64,000 bases of DNA from Anseranas semipalmata. Its lineage: Eukaryota > Chordata > Aves > Anseriformes > Anseranatidae. Made by a program: the position numbers and the translations under genes. The notes under the pieces are model-generated. The model made no database searches, was not told the origin of the DNA, and worked only from the letters and a program-made list of their open reading frames with translations. The stretch is from assembly GCA_013399115.1 (NCBI GenBank), contig VXAA01007253.1:1-64000 (forward strand), given 5' to 3'. Of the stretch, positions 39,101 to 54,800 are shown piece after piece. Numbering within the stretch: the first letter of the stretch is position 1; every line of letters begins with the position of its first letter.

Positions 39101-42100
39101 TTTATTTTCAGTGCAGTACTGCTGACCAAAATTACTCAAAAACTATTAATCATTTCATTTTTAAATATGTTCTTTCTATTGGCATTCTTAATTTTGAGTC
39201 TTTAACTTTCAGCTTTTGTCAGAAACTACAAAGACTAAGACTGGGTTAATTTGTTTATTTTATGAAAATTTAAATCTGATATAATAACATGACTTCAGAA
39301 GCTGAGATTTTCATAGTGTGTTGTTGTATTTAACAGCTGGTCTTTTTCATGAAAGCACCATACCTTTTCATAAATTTTAATTTACTGTTCACTCTCCAAT
39401 AGTCAAAACACTGATTCTAATAAGACAGTTCATTGCTACTTATGAAAATAGGTTAAATGTTGATGTTAACACACTAAAGTTGAAGTGAACGGGCCTTTAT
39501 ACTGAAGCGCTTAAAAAAAATTTCCAGCCACCCTCTAAGCACGACCCTCCCAACATTGCTTACAGTTATGTTATTGTAATAGAAAAAGAGGTAGGGAAAC
39601 AAGAAAAAGGATTGTTTAAAAAAAAAAAAAAGAAAAAGTGGGGGGGGTCTAGAGGAAATGATGCAAACAGAAAAGAGAACAATGCCCTAGAGACAGTAGG
39701 AATGAGTCAGTCTTTTCTTTCTCTTTTTAATTTATAAAATTAATATGGAAAAGAGGGCACTGAGCACAGTTTATTCAGAATGAGAACAAACCTTCAATGC
39801 TCCTCCAACTTTGACTCCACCACATCTCTTTCTACCATATCGAGAATCTATAACCTTTACTTTCTTCCAAAAATACCATAATTTCTAAAGAAATGATTTT
39901 TATGATCGAAACCTTGAATTGTCATTCCTTTATAGTCACTGTGAAGTGGATTTTTAAATATGAGTCTAAGTTATGAGAGCAAGTGCTCGTGCAAGGGCTA
40001 AGCAAACAAGCCATCTTCCCTTTTCCATAAGGAAATTCCACAAATATATGACAAAATATTGATAATGTGGGCTAAAGTTCTTGCCCTATTCCAGCTATCC
40101 CAGCAGAATTCCTGCTGTGGATAAAGCCATGTTAACAATAGAAAGTTTTTGTCAGGTTACTTGCTGTTTTTCAAGAAGTGAGCATAACACAGCAAATGAG
40201 GTTTCTCCATTACACTGTTTTTTTCACAAAGCTATAGGAGCAGATGCCACAAATGGTCCAAAACAAACTGTGATTTATTTAAAATTGAAATTGAGTTTAT
40301 CAATTAAATTATAGGGAAAAAATTCCTCAGGCAGAACGCTACCCTGCAGATGGGAATCAGAAAACCAAGTGGACAGAGAAGTAGATGAAATAACAGTCAA
40401 AGGAAAGGAACAGGAGTGGAGAGAAAAAATAGGTAACTGCTAATAAAATCCCTCCTTTAAAACTGTGTTGTGTGTTGCTTTTTTTCCTTCCACATCTTCT
40501 AAAAGTTAAACACTGTCTTATTTGTTGTAAATATGAAACTCACACTGGATTCAAGTTTCCAAGTCTTAATTTAGCACAAAACAGTTTACAAAATAGTTGT
40601 GATGAAAACTCTTAGGAAACATGGGGAAGATTTTTATGACTACTTCAGATGCACGAAGGTACACTGAAAGACACTTTCTAGAGTGATTAGTATATAGTCC
40701 CACTGAAAGCTCTATTCCCATATAAAAATATTTCTTAATACTGATTTTACCCTACAAATACAGTAGTGGCTATTATCATTAAAAGGTCAGCATATACTAA
40801 AAATAATAAATATATAGGTAGAGAAATATATATATTTATAAGGTCATAGTTACAAAGCAAATAGCTAGGAAGTACTAATTTGAAATTGAATTAGGAAATA
40901 CTAAATGAACTGGTATAATTTAATAAATTACATATATGAAAACTACATTTGCATTGCCCAAACTTAGCTCTGCCTTACCATCCAAATATTTTTTATATCA
41001 TCCCTATGAAAAACTCAGTTTGATCACTCAGACAAACCTTCCCAGGCAGGCTGATCCCAAATCTTCTCACCAAAACTTAGCATTTTTCTTTACTTTGAAA
41101 TTCAAGCAAAATGAGTATTATTCACTAATCTATACAGACCTAAAAGGTGTTCCTTGATCTCCAGTTTAACACTGCTGTTATGGCCAGTTCTGGTCAGCAT
41201 ATGAAACCTTCATTGCTTTTCTGTTAAAATGTGAATTTTATTTTATCTTGCAGCTTATGGAATAGCAGTTAAAATATGCATCTCTCCTACTAAAGAGGGG
41301 AGATGGGAAAAGGGACATGCCTTCTAACTGGCTGAGAGGTTTCACTTTTGAAGATGTATTTGTAGCTACCCAGACTTGAAGGCAAGCTTACTCCTGCTCT
41401 GCTGAGGAATGGGTAAACGTCATGAACTGTCTCCCTGGGGCAAAAACTTGCCCTGAAGGTCAAAACTGACTCACAGGACACATATTTTACAGGTTTGCCT
41501 AACAGTTTGCTCTACTTGACTTGTCTCAAAAGTAAACTTCGTAACATTTTATGCAAACATTATACAACCGTAAGTCTGAGCCATAAATCAATAAAATTCA
41601 CTTAAACTTGAGGAACCTTTGCACCAGGAAATAGTTTTTTATTTGGAATTCTGCTGTAATTAATATTAGCATTGCTAAATCTTACAATATTCTCTAAACA
41701 GGTGTCATAATATTTATAGGTTTAGATTAAAGTAAAAACATGATAATCAAGATTCTTCATAGAATTTGAGGGAGGCAGGCTTCAAAGTAAAATTTATGTC
41801 TCTTATTTTCATGGGCCCAGACATATAACTAGGCATTTGAAAACTCTTATTTTAGAATGTTGTTGCTTTGTATTTGATGGTCACAAATTTCAAGAGCTGT
41901 CTCCATACAAAACCGTATTTCCTACACTACAGTTCATTTAAGAACAGTTAACGTTCAGGTGGTAAATATTTCATCATTCTCTTACATCAATCCTCAATAT
42001 TTCTGGAAGCCTACCTCACCAGTATAATGGGTTAACAAAACCGATATTAGAAATAGCCTGAGTGACCACAGCTGTTTGACATTTGAATGTTTTTTAAAGG

Positions 42101-45100
42101 GATCCTTTGGGTCTGGGTCATGAATTTTTTTGTTTTAAAAAAAGGGGAAAACAGAAAACCACTACCACCACAATAACACACAAATAGGCCATAGGCCCCT
42201 GTTTTTCCTTGTCCTTTACAAAAATACTTTCAGGGAAAGCGTACTTGTGGGCACTTTTGCACTGCAGATATTACCAGAATGCAGAATAAGTAAGTAGTAT
42301 TCAGACCTTTCTTTCGTCTGGATAGCTATTTAAAGAAGAAAAATATTTAATCATAATTACTTAGCTAAGCCCTCTGAGGTGACCATAAGCCCCTCTTCAT
42401 CTTTCCCTTTTATATCAGTAAATACAGAATTCAAAAGATTAAAAACTAGTTTGGCTCTCTAAATTTTGAAGAATTAATTTCATAATTTTGGTGTACACAC
42501 AATATGCACTACTACTTTTCAACTGTATAAAATCACTCCAAGTGTTCCACACATGACAACAAAAATAAAAGAAAACATTAAAAAGACAAAAACTGACTGA
42601 ATTTTTGCCATGGTTTACGTTCAAGACATTTTTGACAGAAAACAGGTTCCTAAAAGTACAACTTGTATGACGATACTTTCAGGCACTTTGTAATTTGGTG
42701 TTTTTGCTGCTAAAACTGGCTAACTGAATACCGTTATTACTGAAAATAGACTGAAACCACATTGACTCATTCATTTTGTAGTGTAATACTTCATGCAGAA
42801 CCCACTCAGAGTGTTATTAGTCTTCCTCTTTAAGGAACCACTACAAGTATATTGTATTTTTTCCCCTATATAAGGGACTAATCAGGAAAAGAATATGTAT
42901 ACTTTCCCATCTGGTATAACAGCACATTAATTCTGAGACAGTACCAATACAACAAAGGAAAATATTCTGAAATTAAGATACAATTTACTTCAGGCTCAAA
43001 CACAGCAAGCACAGTAATCTTTATATTACTTGAAGAATTTCACCTTTGTCTGCTACTGATGATTACTGCCATCCAAACCTTCCCAGCCTCAGACCATATA
43101 TTCAGATGATGTTCTGAGAGTCACAAGTAAGGTAAAACAGAAAATGAAAGGCTCCAGGTAATTCTGGCTACTAGTGATATGCAGAATACATGCATCTGTC
43201 TCATGGTCATCTGGTGCAGTTTAAAGTTCTCACTGAAGTTTAACTACTATTCTGTAAATGGATCAACAAAAGCAAGTTTATTTCTCCACATGGAGTCACC
43301 ACAGAGTATACAAATTCCTTACCTATCACAGTCCATCATTAACTGCCTTGCTTCAAAACATTCAACCTAGAGTTGAAGGGCAGAAGCTAGACAGAAAATA
43401 TCTGCATCCCACAGCACCTCTTTTTATAAGTAAGGGGCTGCTAACCCTGCATCAGCAGCACTCAGGTCATTCCACAGATGACTTAGGAAAACAGGATACA
43501 GCTATCTGTGAAAATGTCTCTCTAACCAGGACAGGGTTAAAGGAAAATTAAACAAAAATGCTATGGTTGTGCAACAATGACCTCTGAAATTTCTGGATGC
43601 AAAATTTTCTCAGCTGAGACATCATCTCAGATATTCCTAGTGGAAATCAAAATGGCAAGAAGATGGATACACCTTCAGCAAGAAAAGACCTATCTTTCTG
43701 CAGAAGTCTTCCAGGTGAAGACTGGGAAGAGGACATCATCATTATCCATTAAAAAAGTATCAGGGAAATCTAAACAACCCCAGCTGAATCACCAATTCTC
43801 AGGTGAACAGTACTGAGCAGAAGATCCAGCTGCATGTGTGTGCACCATCTGCAAACTCTGATTAGACTATTTGGAATGCTGAAAACTGTTGGTCTCTTGG
43901 TATTCTAATAGTAGTTGCTTAAGATTTCTTATTTAAGTTTCTCAGCCTATTGCAAGAACACTTGTACTTATTCTCCTCTTAAGCAACAAGCCCTGTTACT
44001 TCTGCTGCACAACACAAGAGCCTGCCTTCAAACAGCCTAAATTCCAAAGCTTTGTTAAAGAGAGTAATTTTCGCAAGCACCTTCGTGAGATGCTTTATCT
44101 TGACTGGCATGAGTACTCCAAATATGCCGTACAACTTAGTAGGTAGCTTTCTTCCAGTTTATATAATCAAAGCTGTATTTCACTATTTAGTGGCTGAAAA
44201 CTGTTATAAGAAATCACATTGTATCTCCTGTGTGTGCTAAAGGCACTAGTTGATGCACGGCATTTTACTTAATTATTTTTACTTATTTATTTTCTAAAAT
44301 GCATGCTTTGTTTGCCATCTTACAACAGGTTGGGAACAAGTTAAAAAACACATCAGGCTAATCCATGTGTGCTAGAGGAATTTTTTGAGGAATTTTGGAA
44401 CAGAAGTAGTAAGAGATCTGCCAGGTCAGGGGGCGAAACAGAAGTAACATGGGATAGTTTTCTGCTGGAGAAAGGATTAGAAAATCTCTCTGGGAGTCTG
44501 TAGGGAGGTGCTTCACACCGCCATTACTTCTATGAGCCAGATTTCTCAAAGACTTGTCTTTTTTTAAAGAAGGATCTAAATATCAAATACTGCATTCCTG
44601 TATTTCAACATTTAAGTACTGAACTGATTAAAGTTTTGTTCATTCATAGGACCCCACTTTTTCACAGCCAGATGGAGTGAATACCTGAGTATACTGGGAA
44701 CATTATGCAATCAATTCTTGAAGTAAAAGAATACACCCTTCAGACTCAGTAAGATATTTTGAATAATTTCCATTAATCTATTCTACATAATTTCTATACT
44801 CACACTCTCAGTTACACTGAAAGAAGACTGTATGTGTCATACTTTCTAACTTTTAAACGACCCGTTTAAGTTATCTCATGAACTGGCACTAATTTTTAGA
44901 TGGAATGAACACAGTCATCTGATATCACAGTAATTGTAAGATGACTGTGTATTATATATTGTCCAAGAAAATGTACTTTGGATGATTATTATACAGAAAG
45001 AATAGCTCTAGCAAAAAAAAAAAAAAAAAAATCTTCTGGTTTGCAAGAACAGTCCCAAACCCAAGCTTGCATAATTTAAACTCTGGAAATCACCCACTTT

Positions 45101-48100
45101 AGGAAAAAGGAATCTCCACATATTATAATTAAATAAATAGCCATGTAAAGTAAAAATGTCAACATAAAATACATAAAACAAAAAATATAAAAAAATCTAG
45201 TTTTAAATTTCAATAAAACAAAAAGCAAGAATGTACTAAATAAACAGTAAGCACAAGAACATGCAAAATTGTTTAATCCCCACAGAGCTGAATGAAGCAT
45301 TTCTTTCTCTGAAGAACCACTCTTATCGGGAAGCTGCTTCATGGAGGAGAAAGAGGCAGCTGAAGCTAGGAAATGATGGATAGCAATGACCTTTCTATCT
45401 GTAAAACATGGGCATATTTTAGGTATTTAATCTTGAGAATTGGATTATTATTAATCAATTATTCATGACAATTTGAATCTATGGTAGATGTTTTTTGTTT
45501 TCTTAAATATCACATAGCTAAGGTCCAGCTTCAGAACCAGAAAGGAGATTAAATCCTCAGAAGCAAATAGTGTTGGCACTGGCATTTTCTTCCCTCCTAA
45601 ACATTCCTTTCCCTACATAACAGCACACTTTGACAATTACCTAGTAACCTCTGTAGAACTTTTATCTAAATATTCTGAAATCCACCTTTATAGGTTTTTT
45701 TTTTTTTTNNNNNNNNNNNNNNNNNNNNNNNNNNNNNNNNNNNNNNNNNNNNNNNNNNTCTTTTCCTCTCCTCTCCTTGCCTCTCCTCTCCTCTTTTTAT
45801 TTTTTATTTTTTAAATAAAGGAAAAAATAAGCTTTCTCAAAGAACAAAGCAGGACACTGTGGTAATGCAAAGCAGCAAAAACTCCTATGGCTTCATTCCT
45901 ATGGCCACAGGTTATGCTGCTGTATGGTTTAACATTCACTCTTTCTCACCTGCCAAAGGTGAGTGATAACAGAAGCAGAATGTCTACATTATAGGCCACC
46001 AGATCATAATACGAAAATAAGCAGAAGGTGTTTGCAAATATTTAAAATGCATTGCTGAAGAAGAAGGAAAAGCAGATGGAGCTATTAAGGCTAAGTTCTT
46101 TTTAAAAGCAGAACCTCTACAGCCTTAAATAAAATGCAAACTATGTGTGCATCTGTGAAGGGTAAGGAATAAGTCTCAGCACTGCCTTGAAGAATAAGTC
46201 AGATGAAAAATTTAAGGTTATTCCAATTTGGAGGAACTACAATGGAAAAGAAACTCTCCCTTACTGAAACTGTAAAATTGAAGGATCTGGATAGCAATGA
46301 TCACCTCCTGAAGAGTAACGCCAAATTAATGCACCTAAAAAATACTTAGCTGTTCTACCTGTTCTCAAATACTCTGTTAAAAAAAAAGTACACCTTATTT
46401 CCAGTCTAATTGAACTTCCAGACACTAGATCTAGTTCGCCCTTTGTTTGCTACATCTGAAGAACTTATCAGATTTCTGTTCTTTGTGGCATCATGCTTCT
46501 TAGGGACTAAGCAAGCCATTCCTTACTCTCCTTGCTAACACTGAACAGATTGAACTCCAGGAGTTTTTCCACAATAAGGCATGTTTTCAACTACTCTAAT
46601 CATTCCTGAGATATTTGTGGTTCTTCACTGACCCTTCTCTAACAGAACACAGTATTCCAGTAACAGTTATGAAAAACATTAACAATTAATACAGAAAAGT
46701 AATATAAACATTTCCTTCTTCTTTGGCTCTCCCCTGTTTATATGTCAGTACACAGTAGCCTTTTGGAGCACAGGCCTGCATTGGAAGCTAATATGCATCC
46801 ATCATGATTCTCAAGCTCTTTTTAAAACTAACTTACTCCTTGGTTAATTAAATCCTTAACCCTTTCCCAAGATTAGCCGTTTACCCAGGATATTATGAAA
46901 GATTTCATTCTGGGGAGAAGGGGTTCTCCAAAGGAGGTTGGGGAAGGGGTAATCAGGGGGAAATCTCATAATCTAGAAAATTTTTAAGAAGTGTCTTGAG
47001 AAAGGGACTGCAAGATAAAGGTGAACTGAAAGTGTCTTAGTGTGGAAAATGGGTGCAGTATTTTAGCTTACTGATGTTGCCTGGTAAACTGAGTTTACAA
47101 GTGCAAATAAGAAATCATACATAATGAAGTCATTACAGATTCTCTAACACTGGACTTCATTGTTGGTGTGCCAGTAAAACTGACTGATTAATCTACTTCC
47201 ATATAACAGCAGGATAAAACAGCTGCGAACAAGAAGAACCTTGGAAATTAAATGCTGGAAACATTTATACAGTGAAAACTAATTAACACAAATGGGTTAT
47301 GTATCAGCTGTGGGGCTGGGAAACAATCTGTATAGGAAAAAAAAGAAACTGAATCACTAGGATAGTGGTGAAAAGTTGTTAATACTTAGAAAACTAAAGT
47401 TTGTCCTGTCTAAAACAATTTAAAGAAACAGTTTTAAAATACTCCTGAATAGTCAAAACATTGTTTATTTCTAACCTCAAGCTTCTTTCAATAAGTGATA
47501 TTCCACAAAATTTAGTCCAGCAGGGTAATAGATTTGGTTGAAAGCTCATTCTGAGCTACAATACCAGTTATTTAAAATGAAGTGCCTAAACAATGTTTGA
47601 GAGAAACAAACTTCTCTTTGTTCCACTTCTTCTCTTATTCAAACTTTAGTTAGGATGTAGATCAATTTGTAGAACTTCTGCATACCAAAAGAGGTACTTG
47701 TCATTGAGCCAAACACTGTTCCTCAATTTTGACTTCTCTACTCTCTCTACTCATATCCACAGCCAAAAAAAAAAAAAAAGGCAAACTGCTATAATTTTTC
47801 TCATTTTCATTTCTTCTTTCATTCTGAAAGATTTTGTTTGGTGATAGGAACATCAAAGGTGGTTAAACAAAAAATAATGAATTTGAAACAGAGACAGAAG
47901 TGCATAAAAACATCTACTCAAATGTATCACTAGTGTACAAAACTCAGTTATCGAGACTAGGAGTTTTAGAAACTTCCAACAAAGGTAAACTGCTATTGAC
48001 TCCAGGAAGAGCACATTTATGCACAGGAGAGCAGAACATTCTACCTCTGAATTTTACCATCTCTCTACCCTTTTTCCTGTTACTTTTTTAATTCATAGGC

Positions 48101-48800
48101 AGATAACCTTCCTGCCACAGAGACGTGTAACTGCACATAACTGCCAAGTCACTTTACACTTCCTTCACTGCCAGGGACTTGCAAAATCTGCTGCAATTTC
48201 TACCATACATTGAAAAATTTACCTTTTCCTCTCCTACTTCCCCAGCCCAAGGGCTACAGTATGCCCTTGCAGTGAAAAGGTTAGAGGAACCACAGCACCA
48301 ACCCTTGGCCTCTTCTTCCATAGTTTAGGCATGCTGTTAAACCACTACCAAATAAATCTGCCCAGGTCTGGGCACAGGTCTGGGAATAAGGAAGCCTCTA
48401 GGAGGCGGAATTAAAGCAAGACCGTTCCAAAAACAGCCGATGCCACACCTACCTTCCCACATCCTCAACAGAAGCACAAACCAATTGCTTGTGCAGGGAC
48501 TGCTAGGTCTAAAGTAATAATCTTTTGGGATTAAGAAAACTCTCAAATCATGTAGGACAATTCTTCTTCTTTACAGCCCATGAATAATTATTTTTAAATT
48601 GTCAGATAAATGTGTGACATGTTAAATTCAAGTTTTCCTGTTAAGGATCTTGATAACTATTAGGTACATTAAGGATATAAGTATTTACCAGGATTCATTA
48701 TTTAGAAAAAAATTATTAACTAAGATTTGCAAGGAACCTGAAATGCTAATACAAAGTTCAGGAGATACTGATCTTATAAATAAGATTTAAAAGAAAAAAA

Positions 48801-48876
<76 letters not shown>

Positions 48877-51800
48877 AACATGTAACTCCAGAGAAAATCA
48901 TCAGTTATGACAACAGCAGGTTCAAAAAATACAAATTTACCCCACTGTGTATAGTGTAGTACATGTGTAGTGTAAAGAAAGACCCTGAAGTGCACGGTCA
49001 GACAATGATCTCAGACTGAGAGCTGGAGCACAGCTCACCATTTAGCCCATTTGCTTTCTGAATGCACCCTATGATTAGAGAAGAGTTTCTCATGCTGCCC
49101 CTCCTTTGAACATCTAACATTCAAGTATTCACAGTATTTTAAAGTAGCATTAGCTCTGGCAGAAATATTTTCGCCTCAGGAGAGTGCAATTGTGGATGAT
49201 ATTTTGGATGATCTTTTGGACAGCATGTGATCCTCAAGAGAGAAAAATGGGAATAATCCTACACACCTTTTTATGTTTCAAATCATCTAAGACATAAACT
49301 ACAAACGTGGGCTTGTAAAAAATCAACTTAAAAAAAAAAAAAACAAAAAAAAACCATGATTCCAATGATTCCATAGCACTTTAGGTCTAAAACCTTGTAT
49401 TACAGCATTCTTCTGCTTTTGAGAGGACTAACCACTTTAAGATTCAAAGCTCTTTATAAAATTACATCTGACCAGTCCTTAGTGTATCTAGAAGAAACTT
49501 CTGTCAGCATAGTTTACTCTACAACTGAAACGTATAACCAGAGAAATCTAAAGTGATGACACTTGGCACAGTTGCATGCTGCAGCTCGTGTGCCTACTAA
49601 ATATACAGATCCCATTATGAATAATAAGAAAAGAATATAACATTATGGGTTTAAATGTAGATACCATAGAGGTCTATAATATACCACACCACTCGGATCA
49701 CACCTTTATTTCAAATTGTTGTTTATAGATGCTGACAGAAGTCATTCCGGGAAATAAATTCCGAGACATGCAATATGGTTGCAACACAATTGCATTTGAC
49801 ACACATTTAAGAGAGTCAACAGGCAGTATCCCCTTACACTACTAGAGCAAGCCTAAATGGCAGCAATTTGTTCTGGAAATACTTACTTCTGATGAGGTCA
49901 CCATCAGTGCGATTTCCCCAGACAGACTGCTCTTGTATCTCTGGCTGTATACTTTGGTTACTGGAAGGCTGTTTTATCTCTTTATCTCCTGCCGCAGTAT
50001 TCTGTTGGTCAGTTTTTTCTAAGTCAAAAGAAATTTGAGGTTATTAGTCTCTTTGGTATTTTTCCTCTATGTGAGCAAATCTCATATTTGAAAGTTAAAA
50101 ACTAGAGAACATAAAGTATAACTTTTATTAGCATCTCATATATTTTCCTTTGAAATAATTCCTAGTAAAGTCAATTTTCAGTTTGTATTCCTGTATAAAT
50201 GAAAATGTTCTCTCTTTGAAAAAGTCTTTCAGTGATCATTCTTTTAGTCACACAAAATAATACTCAGCAGCTTTGGTAACAACAACTTACAATTGAATTT
50301 GTTTATGTTTAGTTATTTTCCATGACATTTTCAGATAAAAATTTGAATCTGTCACACACACACACACACACACACACAAAAAAAAACATTATCTTTGCCT
50401 GTACACATGTGCCTCTGGCATATAAAAGCCACAGAAATTCCACAAAAGTCTATTTTCCATTATTTATGATTCAACATATGATTAAGGACAAATATTGTTG
50501 AAACATCAACACTAATTAGTATAGAAATTTTATTATAGCACAATTTTCTTTTCTTCATTAAACAACCAGGCTTTTAAAGGCCATTTATGAATAGAGTCAA
50601 CTTTTAGCCTATGATGAAAGGAAAAATGATTTTCTATCTCCAAGTGTATACAAGATGCAGGGAAGTTTCCATGGTAAGGTTTCTTTGAGGGATTCTTAAC
50701 CTTATTTTACAAGATAGCAGAACTTGTTGTTTTGACAATTTCTCCAGTTAACACTTGCAGACCTGTATTTTCTCAAGCCAAGGTAAGTGACAGCTTTCAT
50801 TTTCACTGTTGTTAATGTTTTAAGTTTTTTTATTTTTTTTTACTGGCATTCAAGGAAACATTTCCAATTACTTTGTTATCCACAGTCATAGCTTATATCA
50901 CTTAACGGATATGTAAAACTCTATTTTCAGTTTGGAGTATTTTTTCAGTATACGTATAAGATGTAATATTTACAGTAAAACTAAAGTAACAAGCTACTGT
51001 TGAAAAGTCTGTTAGCTCTCTTTACTTTTTTTCAAACTATAACATTTTATAAACTACTTATCACAATGTAATGATTTCATATCCTCTCCTAGAGCACCTG
51101 TTCCAGTCCTGAGACACAGAAAAATCGCTTATTGCTACAGCGACATATTAAAGGTTAGTTTCTTTATGTAAGCAACAGCAGTTTGATTTTAAATCCTAAC
51201 TTTCTGCCTTTGTTATCCACCCTATTAAACTGAGCCACTGAACATCATTCAAAATAATATATGCCATATTGTATGTATAGTAGCATGTGCCTTCAAGCAC
51301 TGCTGCTCCTCTTCTATTAATTTCCACCTCTGAAATATCTGACCCAGCTACCTACATGGTACTTATCTCTCAGCACTCCCTCACATCACCATTTCCTCAA
51401 CAACTTGTCAATATTTCTTCAAGCCCATCCTGAGATGAACAGTTTCACTGGGATTAATGTAAAGATACTTAAGTGATTGGAAAGCTAGCCATTGACTTCA
51501 ATGAATTTTGCATCTTGCCCTGTATGACTTAATTTCACCTAGATTCTCATCCTGTCCAAAACCAAAACCAAACAACCAAAATACAGATTTTTTTTCAAGC
51601 CCTTTGAGAGACTTTAGCCACAAATTATTTATCCCAGACATCTATCAAGCACAAATATGACTGTATTGAAGTATGATGATTTTGTCTGTGCAGTTAGGCA
51701 TTAGGTTCAAATGTATCTCAAAAGTGTTTGAAAAGTGCCCTGAAATAGGCTGAATGAAAATAAGTAGTGTCCTGGAGAGAGCTAGTGTAAAAGGACTGCA

Positions 51801-54800
51801 AGCACTGTACAATCTGCTTTCCATACAGAGTAAGCTCAAATGAGCTATTTTAAGAGATTTTACTCTTAAACTACTTTACTGCAGTAACAACACTAAGATT
51901 ACAACAATATCTACCCTGCAGTGGTAGCACAAAACTGGAGAGCTGCTGTGTACAATTTTCTTGTATAGCATACAACTTTGCAGAGCCCTACTATTTCATG
52001 TTGTAAACAATGAATGACTGTAAGGAAAGATTAGTATTAATACTACAGGGCCCTTGGTGTTCTAGATTACATTTTTATCTAATAAATTTGAAGGAGTGCT
52101 GAATGCAATCAAATCATCATTATTCATAGAAATTTAGTTTTCATTCCTCTGCTTGTTTTCTGTTCGGTATATATATAGTCTTTACAGCTTGCATGTGCAT
52201 TTTTTATGTTTACCTTTATTGTCCTAGCTGGATATAATAAACAGCCAGTCAAAACCGTGTAAACAATATTAACAGTTAACAAGAAAGAAGAGGTACTGTT
52301 AAGAAGCAAAGACAAACAATGTTGCAGTCGAATACCAATTTTTATAGGAAATTTGCAGCAATTAACATGAATTGCGTACCTCTTCTTTGATTTATTGAAT
52401 TCATATAAAGTCTTCCCTGTGAATGTTCCTAACAAAAACTTACACCAGTGACATTAAGCATGTATTTGATATCTTCCTTTGCACTTCTTAATCACCCACC
52501 AGAGAAATTTTGCTCCCGGCAGATGCTACTATAGCAGTATGGTGGGTTGACCCTGGCCAGAGGCAAGCACCTTCTCTCCCTAGCTGCTTCTCCTCTCCCC
52601 ACTGGGGTAGGCAGGAGAGAATAGAAAGAGCAAAAGTGAGGAAAGTCATGGGTCAAAATATACTTTTAATAAGTGAAGAAAAGAAGAAGAAAAAGAAACC
52701 AGAAATAAATAAGTGATACAAAGGCAAACACTCACCACCTCCCACAAGTAGAATGATGTCCAGCCAGTCTCCCAAGTAATAGATAACTCCCCAAAACACC
52801 CTCCCCTCAGTTTCTGTTGCTGAGCATGAGGTTATATGGTATGGAATATCCTTTGGTCAGTTCAGTTCAGCTGTCCCAGCTGTGTCCCCTCCCAGCCTCT
52901 TGCCCACCCCCAGCCTTCTCCCTGGCGGACAGGGTGACACGCCGTGCAAGCACTGTTCAGCAACAGCTAAAACATTGGTGTGTTATCAATGCTGGTTTAG
53001 TCATAAATCCAAAATATAACACCATGGAGGCTGCTAAGAAGAAAACTAAGTCCATCCCAGCCAGACTTAGTATAACAGGGCTTTAGAAAAAGTATATCTT
53101 AAGTTATGTGTATTTAAGATTTTTTATAGCCACACTACTAAAAAACTGATTGTTGTGGTTTGACCCAGCAGGCAGCAGGCAGTTTCAGAACACTGAAAAT
53201 AAACAAACACTGGTGTCCTGATTAATTACTAGTTATTTTTCTTGCATGTGCACCAGGTCTAAGTTTCAGTACAAAGGAATTTCTTAATTATTCCGTTACA
53301 GAAAACAGCTGATGATGGGATCATAGCATCTCTTTTATTATTATTATTATTATTATTTTATTATAGAAGTGTAACCACAACATGCTAATAACAGATCACA
53401 CGTGAAAACAGCCTCAAGAACACTCTTGAGTCTGTATTTTGTTGATGACATTATTTTTTTGGTGCATAAAAATAGTTATGAGTATTTTAAGAAAGGTAAT
53501 GCATTCATGAGACCAATACCAATCCACATAAAGACCTTAACCTTCTCTGATGTGCCATGCTTGTGGCAGAACAAGGTTAATAAAACCTACAACAACTGCA
53601 AATACTAATGGCTGGATCTGGCTATAGACAAGCATGTCATTTTTCCACTGTGTTTTCAAATAAATTTGTAACACTTCTCTGCTTTAATTAAGCTTAGCCA
53701 TAGGAAATTTTATGTGATATTTCTTAGGTATGTTAGTTTCTGCTTCTTCTAGTACACTCTTACAGTCTCAAGTGACTAAACTCCAAAACTGAGAGCCAAG
53801 AAGAAAAACAGATGCTCTGCCTAGCAGTTCAAATAATGGAAGGAATAGAATCATTATGTTTTGAGTCTGGCTGTGTTGAGGTAGAAACCCAATCTCTCTT
53901 GAAAACCACTGCAAGTTACTGTAGGTCATGTCACAAAAGCAACATAGTCTTCTTACCCCGGTACTTGGTACTGTTCATGTGGTCAGCCCGCAGATCAGCA
54001 AGCTGGATGGCTATGTACGTCTTCTAAATGAATGGCAGTCCCTAGGCTGATGAGCTTCTAGCCAAAGGCCCTGTGGGAGTGATACCCACATGGATCACAC
54101 TGTGATTTATCCTGAATGTAAGCATGGGTATAAATTCTACTTGTGTAGAGAATAATATAAATTTAAGGTTTAAATAAGGAAGAGATACAACATGCAGGCA
54201 AAGTATAGAATTGAGATGGTTAACAACCTAAATCACGTCTATGTTACAGACAACAGTTAAATTAAAAATTAAAAACTTTATTCACAGCTCAAAATGACCA
54301 TTTCATGAAATAAGTGAACAAAGTGAACTCCTACTTTTTTGTTATTTGGAATTATTAGTTTAAGGTATATATAAATCACTTTTATAGAACATTAATTCAT
54401 TATACCACAATTTTTTTTATATTTGTTTTTAAAATTAAACAGCAATACATATATATCATAGAATAAATCCTTGTTTTCACAGTTGAAAACTACTGCAATA
54501 TTGTTAAATCCTGTTTTGGTTTAATTAATATGCAAAATTGATAGAAAATATAAAAAAGACAGGTAAAGGATGTGCATTTCGAGGACACATCTCAGAGAAC
54601 TCAAGTCTTTGACAAATAACTATCTTTTCTTCTTCAAGTGCTTGTCCATTCGTACATTCACACTCTAGCTGTCCCCAGACACCCAGTTATCTTTCTTGAG
54701 TTTACTCAGAAATGGGTCTCAATGTGTTCAGACATGGCTACTGCAAGAGCAAGGTATCAAACACAGAATCATACCTTACTACATCAGGAACTACGTAATA

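Larger units (their letters stand above)
26907..49886 (-). other. MDFIC: MDFIC intron 2
   Basis: 23.0 kb with GT-AG ends. It contains a CR1 copy (29.8 kb), an old CR1/L3 piece (46.5 kb), an AAAG microsatellite (48.8 kb), two short gaps and two hairpin-forming inverted repeats (33.74 and 44.91 kb). Open frames of up to 175 codons occur but show no recognisable domains. No supported nested gene. Confidence 0.9.

Noticed and set aside
52817..53086. 89-codon plus-strand frame
   Set aside because: Lies inside the solo LTR; LTR DNA of this type does not encode this product.
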